This document shows positions 10,986 to 22,464 of a stretch of DNA of 64,000 nucleotides, one piece after another (within the stretch, counting starts at the first letter, position 1; each line of letters begins with the position of its first letter). Below the pieces are notes generated by a model. It ran no database searches. It was not told where the DNA came from and was given only the letters and a program-made list of their open reading frames with translations. The translations under genes were made by a program, and so were the position numbers. The DNA comes from Schistocerca nitens (lineage: Eukaryota; Arthropoda; Insecta; Orthoptera; Acrididae), in assembly GCF_023898315.1 (NCBI RefSeq), contig NC_064621.1, positions 536,073,383 through 536,137,382 on the forward strand, given 5' to 3'.

Positions 10986-11559
10986 GAAGATGGCTTACTA
11001 CTAGAGGCCGAAACCGGTCGTACTTTTAATAAATGACTGTGCGATCAAGACTGTTTCTACTAGTTTTACTCTACTGACAGACCACTGTTCTAGGAAATGT
11101 TATCTAAAATTACAAATTAGATTTGTTTTCGGTCAAGTAGTTATAGATAGCACTAGTGATGCACTGAGAACTGCTTCATGTATCTATAAGAAAAACGCTG
11201 TTAGAAATAATCAGAAACAACTGTCTCATTGACACTTTAGTACATGGTTTAGTAAAAAACACACAGTAACTAAATGTTACTTACCTTTCGACATTTTAAA
11301 AATGAAAACGTTCAAAGAAAATTCTTTTCCGTTCTAAAGTTTACTTATGATAATAGTGGGTGGAAACGCGAGGGTGGTGGTGGTGGTGGTGGGGGGGGGG
11401 GAGTGGGTAGGAGGAGAGGCTACTAGCTAATATCTGATTGCACTCAGGGATAGTGGCGTCAGAAGAGCTGAGAGTCACTGACTTAGAAGGAAAGAGAAAT
11501 AGAACTTCACGTTTTGAGGCATCATCAGGTTCTTTAATGATTACAACATCCAGTTAAGT
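10986..11559. other. No recognised gene; GGT/G-rich microsatellite at 11371-11401
   Basis: An AT-rich stretch with a GGT repeat passing into an uninterrupted G run of about 11 bases (near 11391-11401). Nothing else is recognised. Confidence 0.5.
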
Positions 11560-11840
11560 GACAGGGTAACTGGCAACAGAAGCACACTATGTACCTCAAC
11601 TGTCTGTGTATAGTGTTATTTCATGTGAAAGAGTGAGAACGTTTGGGAATAGTGTAAGTGACGCGGAAATTGGGTACCAGCCTAGTATGCATCTGATCGG
11701 ATGAGGGAGATGGCCTGAAAAGCCAATACAGACAGGATGGTACACCGGTCCTTGTTAATTCGCCCGGCGGATTCGAACCGGGGCCAGCGCTACTTCCCGA
11801 ATCCCAGAAGGGGCGTTCTCATACGTGCGTCCTGCTATGA
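11560..11840 (-). mobile_element. tRNA-derived SINE (family D), degraded
   Basis: On the minus strand a tRNA-like head with B box GGTTCGAATCCGCC (plus-strand GGCGGATTCGAACC, about 11766-11779) is followed by a body that resembles a further SINE family. The body can be followed leftward to about 11560. Boundaries are approximate and no TSD was found. Confidence 0.5.
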
Positions 11841-11844
11841 AATG

Positions 11845-12609
11845 GAGTGACACCCCAGACCATCACTTCTGTTTGACAGGCCGTCTGGTGGGTGACAGTC
11901 AGGTTGCTATCTGAAGCTGCCCATGGCGTATCCAGACACGTCTTCGGATTGAGAATATCATTGGTTGGTGGAGAAATGTCTTCGGTGAAGAGTTCCGCTC
12001 TTCCGTGGTGACCAACGAAGACGTGTCAGGAGACCTGGAATACCAGCCTGACTGTCGCCCGCTCTACGGCAAGATAATCATGAGTTCCAGTTTGTTTCAT
12101 AGCAGGGCCTATATAGTAGTCACCCGCGGACAGCACAGCGATACATCGAAGATATTCGACGACCTTAATGGCAAATCATTATGGGCTTACGTCTCAACAA
12201 GATAACGCCCGCCCGCACACTGCTTGCCTTCGTTCTCGGTTAGCTCTACCTTGGCCAGAAAGGTCGCCGGACCTCTGCCCAGTTGAGAAAGTTCGGAACA
12301 TTAGGGACAGGGCGACGATGTGACGCGCCATTGGGCGGAGTTTGGAACAATATTTCTTAGGAGCACATCCAACAATCAGTGCCAAGGCGAATAAATGCTT
12401 GCATAAGGGCAAGAGCGGAACCAACGCGTTATTGACTTGCTCAATTTGTGAAGCCTTTTCTCTTGAATGAATCATCCACTTTTTCTGAAATTGCAATAAT
12501 TTATTTGTCTGTACATGTACATCACATCTACCGATTTGCGGTCATTCGGCTAATTACTTCGTGGTCCGTCGTTTCCTTTTGCCAAGTTTTCTCTTGTCTT
12601 AGAATGTAA
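11845..12609 (+). pseudogene. Tc1-like transposase pseudogene, 3' half
   Basis: A frame around 12190-12290 reads like the second catalytic region and its follow-up (RPPAHCL; then in another frame LPWPERSPDLCPVEKV), with frameshifts between. The right end resembles a Tc1-type terminus near 12609 (TTAGAATGTA). The ORF at 12005-12205 is part of this remnant, not an independent gene. The N-terminal region is absent or unrecognisable. Confidence 0.6.
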
Positions 12610-13850
12610 TCTAATGCATACAGTGCTTCGTTCTCTTCACACACGACGTCCTACTACACGATTACCAATATTGAAATGTTACTGCCACAAACTTAGAATT
12701 ACGTCTTACAGTACGAAATGTTAGCAAACACGTGACTCAAGTACGATTTGTATGATTTTTCGAATTACCGACAAATGAAGTGTACTAAATGTTGACTTTT
12801 AGCACTGATACATGCTATAAAGCGATTTCGGAGAGACTGTATATGGGGAGACGTAGAAAAATGCATTTTTAGTCATAAACTGAGTCCTTCTTTGCGAGCA
12901 CAATATCTGTTTTTCTTTGCCCCTCAACTGAGTTAAAATTACGAGATTCTCTGCGTGCTGTGTTGTAAGGGCATCATTATCGATAACCTTACTAAAGATT
13001 GATACTAACAGCTTATTTCCGATGTATGCGATAACGCAGACATGCTACAAGTTCTTTGAAGGTCACAGTTTCGCGCCAACCGTCGGAGAATACCTAGCAG
13101 ATGCTGGAGTGAGTCAGTCGATAGCTTAGCGATAGTCGAACTGCGCGGACGAAAGATTAATTTTCAAGAATAAATAATTTGAAAGTAATAAGAAGCAATA
13201 TTTGAGTCGTGATAGCAGTCGACCATGGGAAATATTTTTGTGAAGAATCGTAAGTTACGAGCAATTTGAGGATCGTGGTGTGATACGTGTTTCGCAGCCG
13301 TTAGTAGCACGTTACAAACTAATTTGATTCTAAGTGACCGTATATAAAAGTTAATCATCGGAAGAACTCTGAAACAATTTTGGCTAAATTAACTAAATAA
13401 GTGAAATATTCTTAATGGAAAATTGTTGAAAGAAATTATTATGTGGCTAAGCAGGCTGAGTGACGTAGGACTTCAGACTGCTGACGGCTCATAAACCTGC
13501 ACCACATGAAATAAAACTGTCGTTAAATTGAGTGACTTATTATTCCAGAACAATCATTAAATATTGTTACCTATAAGAATACCGTAAGTGCACAGCGTGG
13601 TTTAGCCACAAGGTTCGTTTCAGAAGCACACTGATATGCCGGCGAGTAAAAATGGAGACAAAAATAAAATTTTTCTTACGTTCACACTAGAACAGCCACA
13701 GGCGACACTAGGCATAATTGGTGGGGATATAGCCATGCAGCAGAAAGAAACAATCAATACTGCAAGTTAATCTCGTACACGAGTACACATTGCTACATCG
13801 GTACCAATCGGCAGGCACAAATTATGCATTCAGCAAACTATCAACCGGGA

Positions 13851-13912
<62 letters not shown>

Positions 13913-14084
13913 CGTTACCTCTTCTTACATGAAGCAACGAGCTTTATCTTGGAGTTAATAACACCTTTCAGAGACATGACAACGTAGGTAAGAGCTTGTA
14001 ACAAAGTGCTAAGTAAACAGTGGAATGAGGACTGCTTATCACTAGTAAAGAAGTGGGCCACATTCTACCACAACGAACAAAATA
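12610..14084. other. No recognised gene
   Basis: AT-rich DNA with only short ORFs. It contains the GA microsatellite listed separately. Confidence 0.45.
13852..13908 (+). repeat. (GA)n microsatellite
   Basis: Nearly perfect GA dinucleotides for about 57 bp. They create an artificial Arg-Glu repeat in the 13790-13987 reading frame. Confidence 0.97.
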
Positions 14085-14640
14085 AATTCGCTGAATACGT
14101 ATAACTTGGCTTCAGCTGTGTTAGAGTTTGATGTACTATCCAGTGGTGACATATGAAAATTTTTTGCCGGACGCGACTCGAACGCAGATTTCCCGATCGA
14201 ATGGTCCCCTCCATCATTATGATATCCGGGCACGCCTTCTAGACCGACCCAAACTTCCAAATGTTACACTGTCCCTATACCATAGCCCAGACATGCAACT
14301 AAGAATTACATGTCGAGATAGGCAAAAGACGATAATATCATAGGTCTCGTTTCCTCATAGTGTCATTCTCAATGGTGATGGAATACACAACAGCTGCGAG
14401 CATTTAGTGATGAATGTAGGAGAATATGGTATAGTGATACGGACATTGTGACACACGGAAGTTTGGGCCTGTCCATGAGGCACGTACAGATAGCGTTAAG
14501 GCGATTGCTCGCGATAAGCGGGAAATACGGTTTTGAGTTCTGGTCTGGAGCAAACTTTCATATGTCCACAATATGTAGTGCATCAATATCTAACACGGGT
14601 GAAGCCAAGTTATTTGCATTCAGAGTATTTATTTAGCAGT
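14085..14640. mobile_element. Second foldback element with tRNA-like arms
   Basis: The left arm (14085-14280) and right arm (about 14420-14640) are diverged inverted copies. Both show, in mirrored order, AACTTGGCTTCA, a GTGTTAGA..TTGATG block, GACATATGAAA, a TTTCCCG block and CCCAAACTTCC. Within each arm a tRNA-like segment can be read toward the centre or end. In the left arm, minus strand, it is GATATCATAATGATGGAGG followed by GCGTTCGAGTCGC. In the right arm, plus strand, it is a degraded CAGATAGCGTTAAGGCGA followed by GGTTTTGAGTTCTGG. No transposase is seen and the TSD could not be fixed. Confidence 0.65.
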
Positions 14641-14650
14641 AATTTCGGAT

Positions 14651-14885
14651 CAAATGGTTCTGAGCACTATGGGACTTAACATCTGAGGTCATCTGTCCAC
14701 GAGAAATTTGAAATACTTAAACCTAACTAACATAAGGACATCACACACATCCATGCCCGAGGCAGGATCCGAACCTGCGACCGTAGCGGTCGCGCGGTGC
14801 CAGACTGAAGCGCCCTCCGCCACACACCGTTGGGTGGCTTGCGGAGTATAAATGTAGATGTAGAACCGCTCGCCACAACGGCCGG
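14651..14885 (-). mobile_element. SINE family A with a ~46-bp CR1-like tail inside
   Basis: Full-length minus-strand SINE with a 14-bp TSD CAGTAATTTCGGAT (14637-14650 and 14886-14899). At about 14817-14863 its head is interrupted by CTCCGCCACACACC...GTAGATG. This interruption matches the 3'-terminal segment and GATGTAGATGTA tail of the CR1-like LINE family seen at 3340, in sense orientation. Confidence 0.88.
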
Positions 14886-14899
14886 CAGTAATTTCGGAT

Positions 14900-15958
14900 G
14901 GTTGTCTATTGTCAACAATGTTTGTTTATCAAGAGATGCATGTTGATAACGAACAAAGCCTCACGTCATTACCGTTCGCCCGTCTCCATAAATACTGCAG
15001 TTATCTAGCTCCAGGGCAGTTGGTCATTAGGATCAATGGCATTCGTACCAAAGCTTGCGATTCAATAATTATTAGAGTGTAGTGACACCCATGTGGTAGA
15101 TGTTCAACCAGTTTTCGTGAAAATGCTACTTGCTGTTCCTGAATTGACAGAATCCAAGTAACCACAACCTGCCATTCGTGGACTTCACATTGGCTGCCTC
15201 CTATCACATCGCTGATGGGGAGAAAGAGTTTTCCATCACTAGTACATCCGGTGCTTATCATACTAAACCTCTGTGTTGGTTGAGACGGCCACCTGGTACC
15301 TCTGCTCCTGATTATCTCTGAATGTGCTTCCAGATGCCAAGGGCCTACCTGTCCGATGGGGCCTGCATCAACCAACTATACGGCTTCCGACAATGCCCTA
15401 TATCCAGATGGGTCATCGCAGGTTATAGTCATTTTCTAGAGTGGAATCGAAGATGCTCTAACAGTGTTGGAGCATAATCTTACGCTAAGGCTTCGCCTGA
15501 TGACTGTCAGGAAACAGCACGAAAGACTTCTGTCGAATTGTTCGTGTACCGGTCTGAGCGACTGGCCAATCAAGGGGACAACAGGAGTCAGCGGAACTCC
15601 ACTGCCACTGTGTCACTGGGACAACGTGAGCCAAGGCTGACAAAGAGACACAGAACTGTAAACCAGATGGAATAAATGTTAACTTGATAACCTTGTTTTA
15701 TTGTCGCTGAAAACACTTTACAGGTTCCACAACATCATCCTGACAACGTTGTGGTGTCCCCGCTAAGCATTCCTACAAAGCTACGTATGTGATGCAACAA
15801 AAGTCATTCACTCGTTCGATACCACACACTTGAGTGAAGATACAAAGGAGGACGGTTTTCGACGTACATTTCACCAGTGTATGTTACAAATATTATGTCT
15901 TTCAAACGACGCTGCGGCACGCACATTTTTTGTTTTTGATTCCCGCTCTCTTCCGTAC
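14900..15958. other. No recognised gene
   Basis: Minus-strand ORFs (124 codons at 15001-15375, 87 codons at 15804-16067) show no recognised domain. No element ends are recognised. Confidence 0.4.
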
Positions 15959-16265
15959 TTCCTGCGCTCACAAGTTTGCAGCGAGGAGAAGCCACCCCTC
16001 GGTGGCGCTCGCAGTGCCGGATGAGCAAACTCGGCCGCCTGCCGCCCCCGCAGCCTGCCCGCGCCACCCCCGCGGCCGCCTACAACTTGGGCCCCCGTAC
16101 TGTTGACAATAGCTGGCTGCGCCGCCCGCCGTCGCCCCTTACAACTTGTGCCACGCCGGGATCCGGCCCTAGTAATTGGTCCTCTCCGCCATCCTTATTC
16201 TCTTCTCTGCACACGCTCTCCTCCAAGGGGCCTCCGACTAAATCCACTTTCCTGATAACCACATC
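15959..16265. other. GC-rich island, unassigned
   Basis: A strongly G+C-rich, CpG-containing block lies in otherwise AT-rich DNA. It generates proline/arginine-rich ORFs on both strands (for example 15976-16428), none with a recognised domain. It could be a promoter or exon of an unseen gene, or part of an LTR; I cannot decide. Confidence 0.4.
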
Positions 16266-16436
16266 CAAGTCTCTGTCAAGCCGTTTCAAAGGTCCATCAC
16301 ACTATGGGGAGTACGTATTTCGTATTGGTTCCAGTCCTACGGCTCGAGTTATTTATCTTCGGAACTTTATAAGAAATATTATAAATACACAGACGGAAAA
16401 AAAAATCGCAAAATCAGGAAGGCGTTGAGCGATATA

Positions 16437-17803
16437 CACTACTGGCCATTAAAATTGCTACACGACGAAGGTGACGTGCTACAGGCGCGAAATTTAACCG
16501 ATAGGAAGAAGATGCTGTGATATGCAAATGATTAGCTTTTCAGAGCATTCACACAAGGTTGGCGCCGGTGGCGACACCTACAACGTGCTGACATGATAAA
16601 AGTTTCCACCCGATTTCTCATACACAAACAGCAGTTGACCGGCGTTGCCTGGTGAAACGTTGTTCTGATGCCTCGTGTAAGGAGGACAAATGCGTACCAT
16701 CACGTTTCCGACTATGATAAAGGTTGGATTGTAGCCTATCGCGATTGCGGTTCATCGTATCGCGACATTGCTGCTCGCGTTGGTCGAGATCCAATGAATG
16801 TCAGCAGAATGTGGAATCGGTGGGTAATACGGAACGCCAGGCTGGATCCCAACGGCCTCGTATCACTAGCAGTCGAGATGACAGGCATCTTATCCGCATG
16901 GCTGTAACGTATCGTTCAGCCACATATCGATCCGTGAGTCAACAGATGGGGACGTTTGCAAGACAACAACAATCTGCACGAACAGTTCGACGACGTTTGC
17001 AGCAGTATGGAATATCAGCTCGGAGACCATGGCTGCGGTAACCCTTGATGCTCCATGACAGACAGGAGCCCCTGCGATGGTGTATTCAACGACGAACCTG
17101 GGTGCACGAATGGCAAAACGTCATTTTTTCGGATGAATCCAGGTTCTGTTTACAGCATCACGATGGTCGCATCCGTGTCTGGCGTCATAGCGGTGAACGT
17201 ACATTGCAAGCGTGTATTCGTCATCGCCATACCGGCGTATCACCCGGCGTCATGGTAGGGGGTGCCATTGGTTACACGTCTCGGTCACCTCTTGTTCGCA
17301 TTGATGGCACTTTGAACAGTGGACCTTACATTTCAGATGTGTTACGACCCGTGGCTCTACCCTTCATTCGATCCATGCGAAACCCTACATTTCAGCACGA
17401 CCGCATGTTGCAGGTCCTGTACGGGCCTTTCTTGATACAGAAAATGTTCGATTGCTGCCCTGGCCAGCACATTCTCCAGATCTCTCGCCAATTGAAAACG
17501 TCTGGTCAATGGTGGCCGAGCAACTGGCTCGTCACTCTTGATGAACCGTGGTATCGTGTTGAAGCTGCATGGGCAGCTGTACCTATACACGCCATCCAAG
17601 CTCTGTTTGATTCGGTGCCCAGGAGCGTATCAAGGCCGTCATTACGGCCAAAGGTGGTTGTTCTGGGTACTGATTTCTCAGGATCTGTACCCCCAAATTG
17701 AGTGAAAGTGTAATTACATGTCATTTCTAGTATAATATATCTGTCCAATGAATACCCGTTTATCATCTGCATTCTTCTTGGTGCAATTTTATGGCCAGTA
17801 GTG
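16437..17803 (+). pseudogene. Tc1-like transposon A, full-length but frameshifted
   Basis: TA flanks inverted ends CACTACTGGCCATTAAAATTG (16437) and their complement ending at 17803, 1367 bp in all. The transposase starts at 16668 (MPRVRRTNAYHHVSDYDKGW) with an HTH (SYRDIAARVGRDPMNVSRMW). It shifts frame near 16850, then shows the first catalytic Asp in VIFSDESRFCL (about 17122) and GVSPGVMVGGAIGYTSRSPL. The second catalytic region reads FQHDRMLQV instead of a DNARPH motif, the downstream frame is shifted, and a TGG-to-stop class of damage is seen. It is not functional. A partial minus-strand copy of the same family lies at 22.5-23.5 kb. Confidence 0.9.
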
Positions 17804-18281
17804 TAATATTTACTGATCAGCCAAATCATTATGACCTATGCCAAAAACGGGATTGAAAGTCGCCTGGTGGCGTTACACGCGTGCTACGGAGCAAGGACAG
17901 CATACTCTTACGTAATACGGCATTGACCGATATGTGTCAAGAGAGGCGTACCAGTATGGAAGCAGGTGCGGAGCATTGTGTGGACAAAAGTAACGCCAGA
18001 ATTGGTCTATTAGGAGAGCTCAGTGACTTCGAACATGGACTAGTTGTTGGATGTCACCTGTGTAACCATTCTACAGCTGCGCCAGTGGACCGTTATTGAT
18101 GTGACTATGAACGGGAAACGTGAAGGAACAACTGCAGCTAAACAAAGCTCTCATGTACTGACGGACAGGGTCCACCGAACATTGAGGACTGTGGTTGCAA
18201 AAAATCGCATGAAATAAGTTAAAGGAACCATTCGTGAGTTACAATGTGTTACCTCTAATCCAGCTAGCAGAATAAGGTTGT

Positions 18282-18485
18282 TCAAATGGTTCAAATGGCT
18301 CTGAGCTCTATGGGACTTGACGTCTGAGGTCATCAATCCCCTAGAACTTAGAGCTACTTAAACCTGACTAAACTAAGGACATCACACACATCCATGCCCG
18401 AGGCAGGATTCGAACCTGCGACCGTAGCGGTGGCGTGGTTCCAGACTGTAGCGCCTAGAACCGTTTGGCCAGTCTAGCTGGCAGT
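18282..18485 (-). mobile_element. SINE family A, full length
   Basis: Minus-strand copy with tail, body, B box (rc of GGATTCGAACC) and head. The TSD ATAAGGTTGT is at 18272-18281 and 18486-18495, within Tc1 element B. Confidence 0.92.
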
Positions 18486-18961
18486 ATAAGGTTGTCCTTT
18501 GAGTCAAAAATAACGAGATGCTATGGTCGAGCAGCTCCTGAGCAACCCATTTCTGCAGTCAATGCTAAGCGAGGGCGGAGGTAGCGCCACTGGACTTTGG
18601 ATGACTCGAACGAGCGATTTACAGTGATGAATCGCGCCATTCCCTGCAGCAATCCGATCACAAGGTTTGGGTATGGCGAATGTCTGGAGGGCGTTACCTG
18701 CTATCATGTGTAGAACCAACAGTGAAGTGCAGACGAGATGGTGTTACGGCATGGGTGTGTTTTTCGTGGTTATGGAGTGATCCACGTATTGTCCCAAGTG
18801 TGCATGAATGAGAAAGCATTGTACAGCAATGTGTACTAGCGGACAATAGACGAGCATATGTGAGACGATGACTGTATCAGCACGACAATGCACCCTGTCA
18901 CAAAGCAGCATCACTGAGCAGATGGGTTTTGGAGAATTACATTCCTGCAATGGAGAGGTCT

Positions 18962-20938
18962 TATAACACTCCTGTCTGCTACTGCTACACCATAACCTCG
19001 AAGCTGGAGGCAGGTTGTGAAATAAAACAGTCTTAAAGCAATTATGGTATAACGCAACAGAACAGTGTTACCCTCTGAGAGGAATTTTGCTAGGTTGACC
19101 GTGTTATACCTAACGGAAATGGCTTATCGGAAATGAAAGTCAGAATTACGTAAATATTCGAACAGTAACAAACAATATTTTTGCCTAGCTATACTGTATA
19201 AAGAATAAGGAAAACGGTCGCCAGCCTAATTAGGCAAGACAAAGATTAACGTTCTCGTTTAAGCAAGTAGGTATAAGTAACTATAACGGACGAACACAAC
19301 CTAGACTTGGCCACACGCGAGTGCAATGAACTTTGACACATACTTATGTTGTAAGATCGAAGCTAACAACTGGAGCAGCACAAACTATTTGCAAAAATAT
19401 AACAGGTACCGAAAAACACTATTACTTTCAGGGCTTACACAAACTGAATGGTCTTTATAATGTTATTATTACTATTCATTGCAGAATATTTAATTGGATA
19501 TAGATTAAGTCTCTCTCAGTTAAATACTTTACTATTTAAAATGAAAGTCAATTGGAATCCACTAACAGGTTGCTTCTCACTATCATTTGAATAAAGAAAT
19601 TATGGTTTTCATAATTAATGGTCTTTCCGTTACTTGTTACCGAGCATTAACACAATAGACAAACTGTGGATCCTGTTATACTATTAATATGCACTTCTAA
19701 TACACAAGAGAGAAAACACTTAGTAAACATGAGTATATAACGTTTCACAACTCCAGTTTTCCACTTTTACTACAGTGAGACACAGAATTAATATATATGT
19801 AAGATACTGACTCACCTTCTGCGATTTACAATAGGCAGTAATGTGATCATTTGCTAAGCAAAACTTTATAAGACTCAATCTTAAGAACTTTTAATTTGAA
19901 GTTGGCAGCAACACATTAATAAGCAGTTTTAATAGGAAAATTATTTTCCGAAAGCATCACTTACTTTAACCCACTCTCTTGCCACATTAACTTTAACTTT
20001 CTTTTTACTATGTTCAAGAGCCATTAATTAGCAAAACACTGGGCTTTAATATTCTTTCAGTAGGGACACTCGGTAATTACTTTAGTTCAAACGGAAAGGA
20101 ACCTGAGAGGTGTTATGATAAGGAAAACATTAAGGTAGGTACATAAATTCAGGTATAAGTTACCTTATATTTGTGCACACTTACACATCCAGCAAGCTGA
20201 TCCTTCACTGTACATCATTATAGTATTACGTTACAGTGATTGCGCAACGTGGTGGCAACTGCATGTTGGTAGGTGGATTCGCAGACAGAATTGCTGGACT
20301 CTGTCATTTCTTGGTGGCGATGATAGATACAAATTCCAGAATAGTTCCAGCTATTTATCCATCCATCCATCCATCCGAGGCATTGGACAGTAGCAGAAAA
20401 AGCCTCTCTCGGAACCAGCACAATGTGCATCTTTTACATGGCAGTGCACAGTTTGGTAGCTCGTCCCCAACTCGTAGCTCGTCTCCGACTAGCTCTTGTT
20501 CCACCTTTTCTACCTAGGCCAACCACAATTTGCGCGCGCTACACAGTTCCGTTCCCGACGGGAAGGGAACCACTACATCTTTTACATACAAACTAACTGA
20601 GAACCCTAAGTGAAGATCAGCAGTTTACATAACAGCAACCAAACATATTAAATAAAACAACATTTGCACATACTGACATTTCTACAAAAAAATTATTCAC
20701 ACAGAATTTATAATTATACATAGTAAGTTTTGTTCCCTCCAAATGGGTCAAAGAATTTAAATCACAGATATACTACACTGCATAGAATCAAACCACGACA
20801 TCAAAGTTCTAACAAAGAATAGAGTATACAATTTTGTGTTATCTATTCAATCAAACACATTTACAGAAGCTTAACGATGTAACATTAAAAAGCAAAAGGC
20901 AAAATAAATCAGTATAGCACTACAGTTATGGTGTTACA
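18962..20938. mobile_element. ~2-kb insertion, candidate solo LTR
   Basis: The insert is exactly delimited by the 4-bp TSD GTCT (18958-18961 and 20939-20942) within Tc1 element B. Its ends are short imperfect inverted repeats, TATAACACT and the complement of TGTAACACC. This fits an LTR (TG...CA) with a mutated first position. There is no coding content, the DNA is AT-rich, and several AATAAA signals are present. A 4-bp TSD suits a Gypsy-type integrase. An unusual non-coding DNA transposon is the alternative. Confidence 0.55.
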
Positions 20939-21241
20939 GTCTGTCGAGAGTCCGAACCTGTACCCAGTGGAACACCATTGGAATGAGTTAGAGTGGCAGA
21001 CTTAGCTCCAGACTCGAGGGCGCAACGAGACTAATTTCTCTGGTTTCGGCTCCTGAGGAAGACTGGGCTGCCTTTCCTCCAAAATCATTCAGACCTGTCA
21101 TTGAATATCTGTCCAGCAGAGTTCAAATTGTCCTATGGGCAACGGGTGAACTCACTCCATATTAATGTTCACTAAAAGGTGTTCAGATACTGTTGATCAG
21201 ATAATGTACAGTTGACATGGAGACGAATGAAGAATCTTTGC

Positions 21242-21441
21242 TGTCCGTTGTGGAAGAGCGGTTTTAGGCGCTTCAGTCCGGAACCGCGTTTCTGCTACGG
21301 TCGCAGGTTCGAATCCTGCCTCGGGCATGGATGTGTGTGATGTCCTTAGGTTAGTTAGGTTTAAGTAGTTCTAAATTCTATGGGACTGATGACCTCAGAA
21401 GTTAAGTTCCATAATGCTCAGAGCCATTTGAACCATCTGAC
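21242..21441 (+). mobile_element. SINE family A, near full length
   Basis: The head GAGCGGTTTTAGGCGCTTCAG, B box GGTTCGAATCCTGCC and the standard body and tail are present. The TSD is GAATCTTTGC / GAATCTTTAC (21232-21241 and 21442-21451, one mismatch). Confidence 0.88.
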
Positions 21442-21469
21442 GAATCTTTACAGCGTTGATGTGGATCGC

Positions 21470-22378
21470 AAATGGAGAAAACCACGGACATTTTGGAACT
21501 GGGCAAATTCTTTTGTTCCGGTGCCCGGTAACGAGAATATCAGAAACGGCGAATCTTGTCGGCTGCTCTCGGCAGTCTTGAGTATCTATAGAGTGGTTGA
21601 AGGACGGTGAGACCATGACTATGCGACATGGTGCTGGACGTTCACGCCTCATTACCGAACGTGGCGGTCGGGCGCTTGCCCGCTCTGTAAAGCAGGATAA
21701 GAAGCGATTTGTAGCAGAACTGACGAAAGATTACAACGGTACTACAGATGTTTTGGGGCATACCGTTTAACGCACGTTATTGAACATGGAGGACTGATAG
21801 TGAAGACGGCTACTTCTTTCCATGTTAACGCAACGTCATCATCAGTTACGATTGTAGTGGGCAGGGGATTAATGGAAACGTGTAGCATAGTCGGACGAAT
21901 TGTTTCTTATTACACCAACTCGAAGCTCGCTAGAAACATCTACCTCGAGAAATGCACCGCGTGACGGATGCTGCCCAGTGGGAGCAGTATCATGCTGTGG
22001 AATCCATTCACCTGGGATTTTGTAGGACCTTCGGTAGCAATCGAAGGCACCACGACAGCTTTCATGCTCTCAGCTACGTCAAAATAATGGTACGCCACCT
22101 GAATCCCTTCACGTAAGATGTTTTACCCCTCGGTCATGGCATCTTCCAGAGGGAGAACTGCGTGTGTCATGTCCAGAATCGTGAAACTGAAGTTTGCAGA
22201 GCATGATGTGACCTCAGGCTCATGCTTTGTCTACGAACGTCTGAACGCCGCGGAAGACATGATGCTATCGGGCATTATCTCCATGTTCACAAACCACCAG
22301 AAATCTAACACGGAATTGTAGAATCAAAACGGCACAGGATCGCTGCAATATTGCATTCCAGATATGGACCAGAACGAT
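21470..22378 (+). pseudogene. Third Tc1-like transposase family, decayed
   Basis: A basic N-terminal segment is readable near 21618-21745 (HGAGRSRLITERG, then ALARSVKQDKKRFVAELTKD), as in Tc1 DNA-binding domains. A central GSSIMLW..FTWDFVGPSVAIEG-like segment follows at about 21985-22050. The second catalytic block at about 22145-22190 reads GIFQRENCVCHVSRIV-like, with the expected Asp replaced by Glu. Frames change repeatedly, and no C-terminal acidic block or ends were found. Confidence 0.6.
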
Positions 22379-22388
22379 GTTAAGCAGG

Positions 22389-22464
22389 TTCAAATGGTTC
22401 AAATGACTCTAAACACTATGGGACTTAACATCTGAGGTCATCAGTCCCCTAGACTTAGAACTAC
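22389..22464 (-). mobile_element. SINE family A, tail half only
   Basis: Tail and body up to CTTAGAACTA, cut precisely where Tc1 DNA (TA-CACTACTGGCC) begins. The left flank GTTAAGCAGG (22379-22388) recurs to the right of another SINE at 23743-23752. Confidence 0.9.

Larger units (their letters stand above)
17806..21207 (+). pseudogene. Tc1-like transposon B, decayed, split by a SINE and an LTR-like insert
   Basis: The remnant starts near ACTGATCAGCCAAATCATTATGACC, immediately after element A, and ends near GATACTGTTGATCAGATAATG (21207). Recognisable parts are an N-terminal frame (about 18010-18280), the first catalytic region (SDESRHSLQQSDHKVWVW-like, about 18620-18680) and the second region (YQHDNAPCHKAASL-like, about 18880-18910). 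The C-terminal block ESPNLYPVEHHWNEL-like (20945-20990) continues through a SALEEDWAAFPPKSF-like tail. A SINE (18282-18485) and a 1977-bp insert (18962-20938) interrupt it. Multiple stops make it inactive. Confidence 0.85.

Noticed and set aside
15976..16428. 150-codon proline/arginine-rich ORF
   Set aside because: It follows from GC-rich composition; overlaps an unrelated open frame on the other strand and runs to the edge of the Tc1 terminus.
21377..21425. CTGATGA within SINE bodies as a hammerhead core
   Set aside because: GACTGATGACCTCAG in the SINEs has no following GAAA, stem III or cleavage triplet, so it is a chance match.
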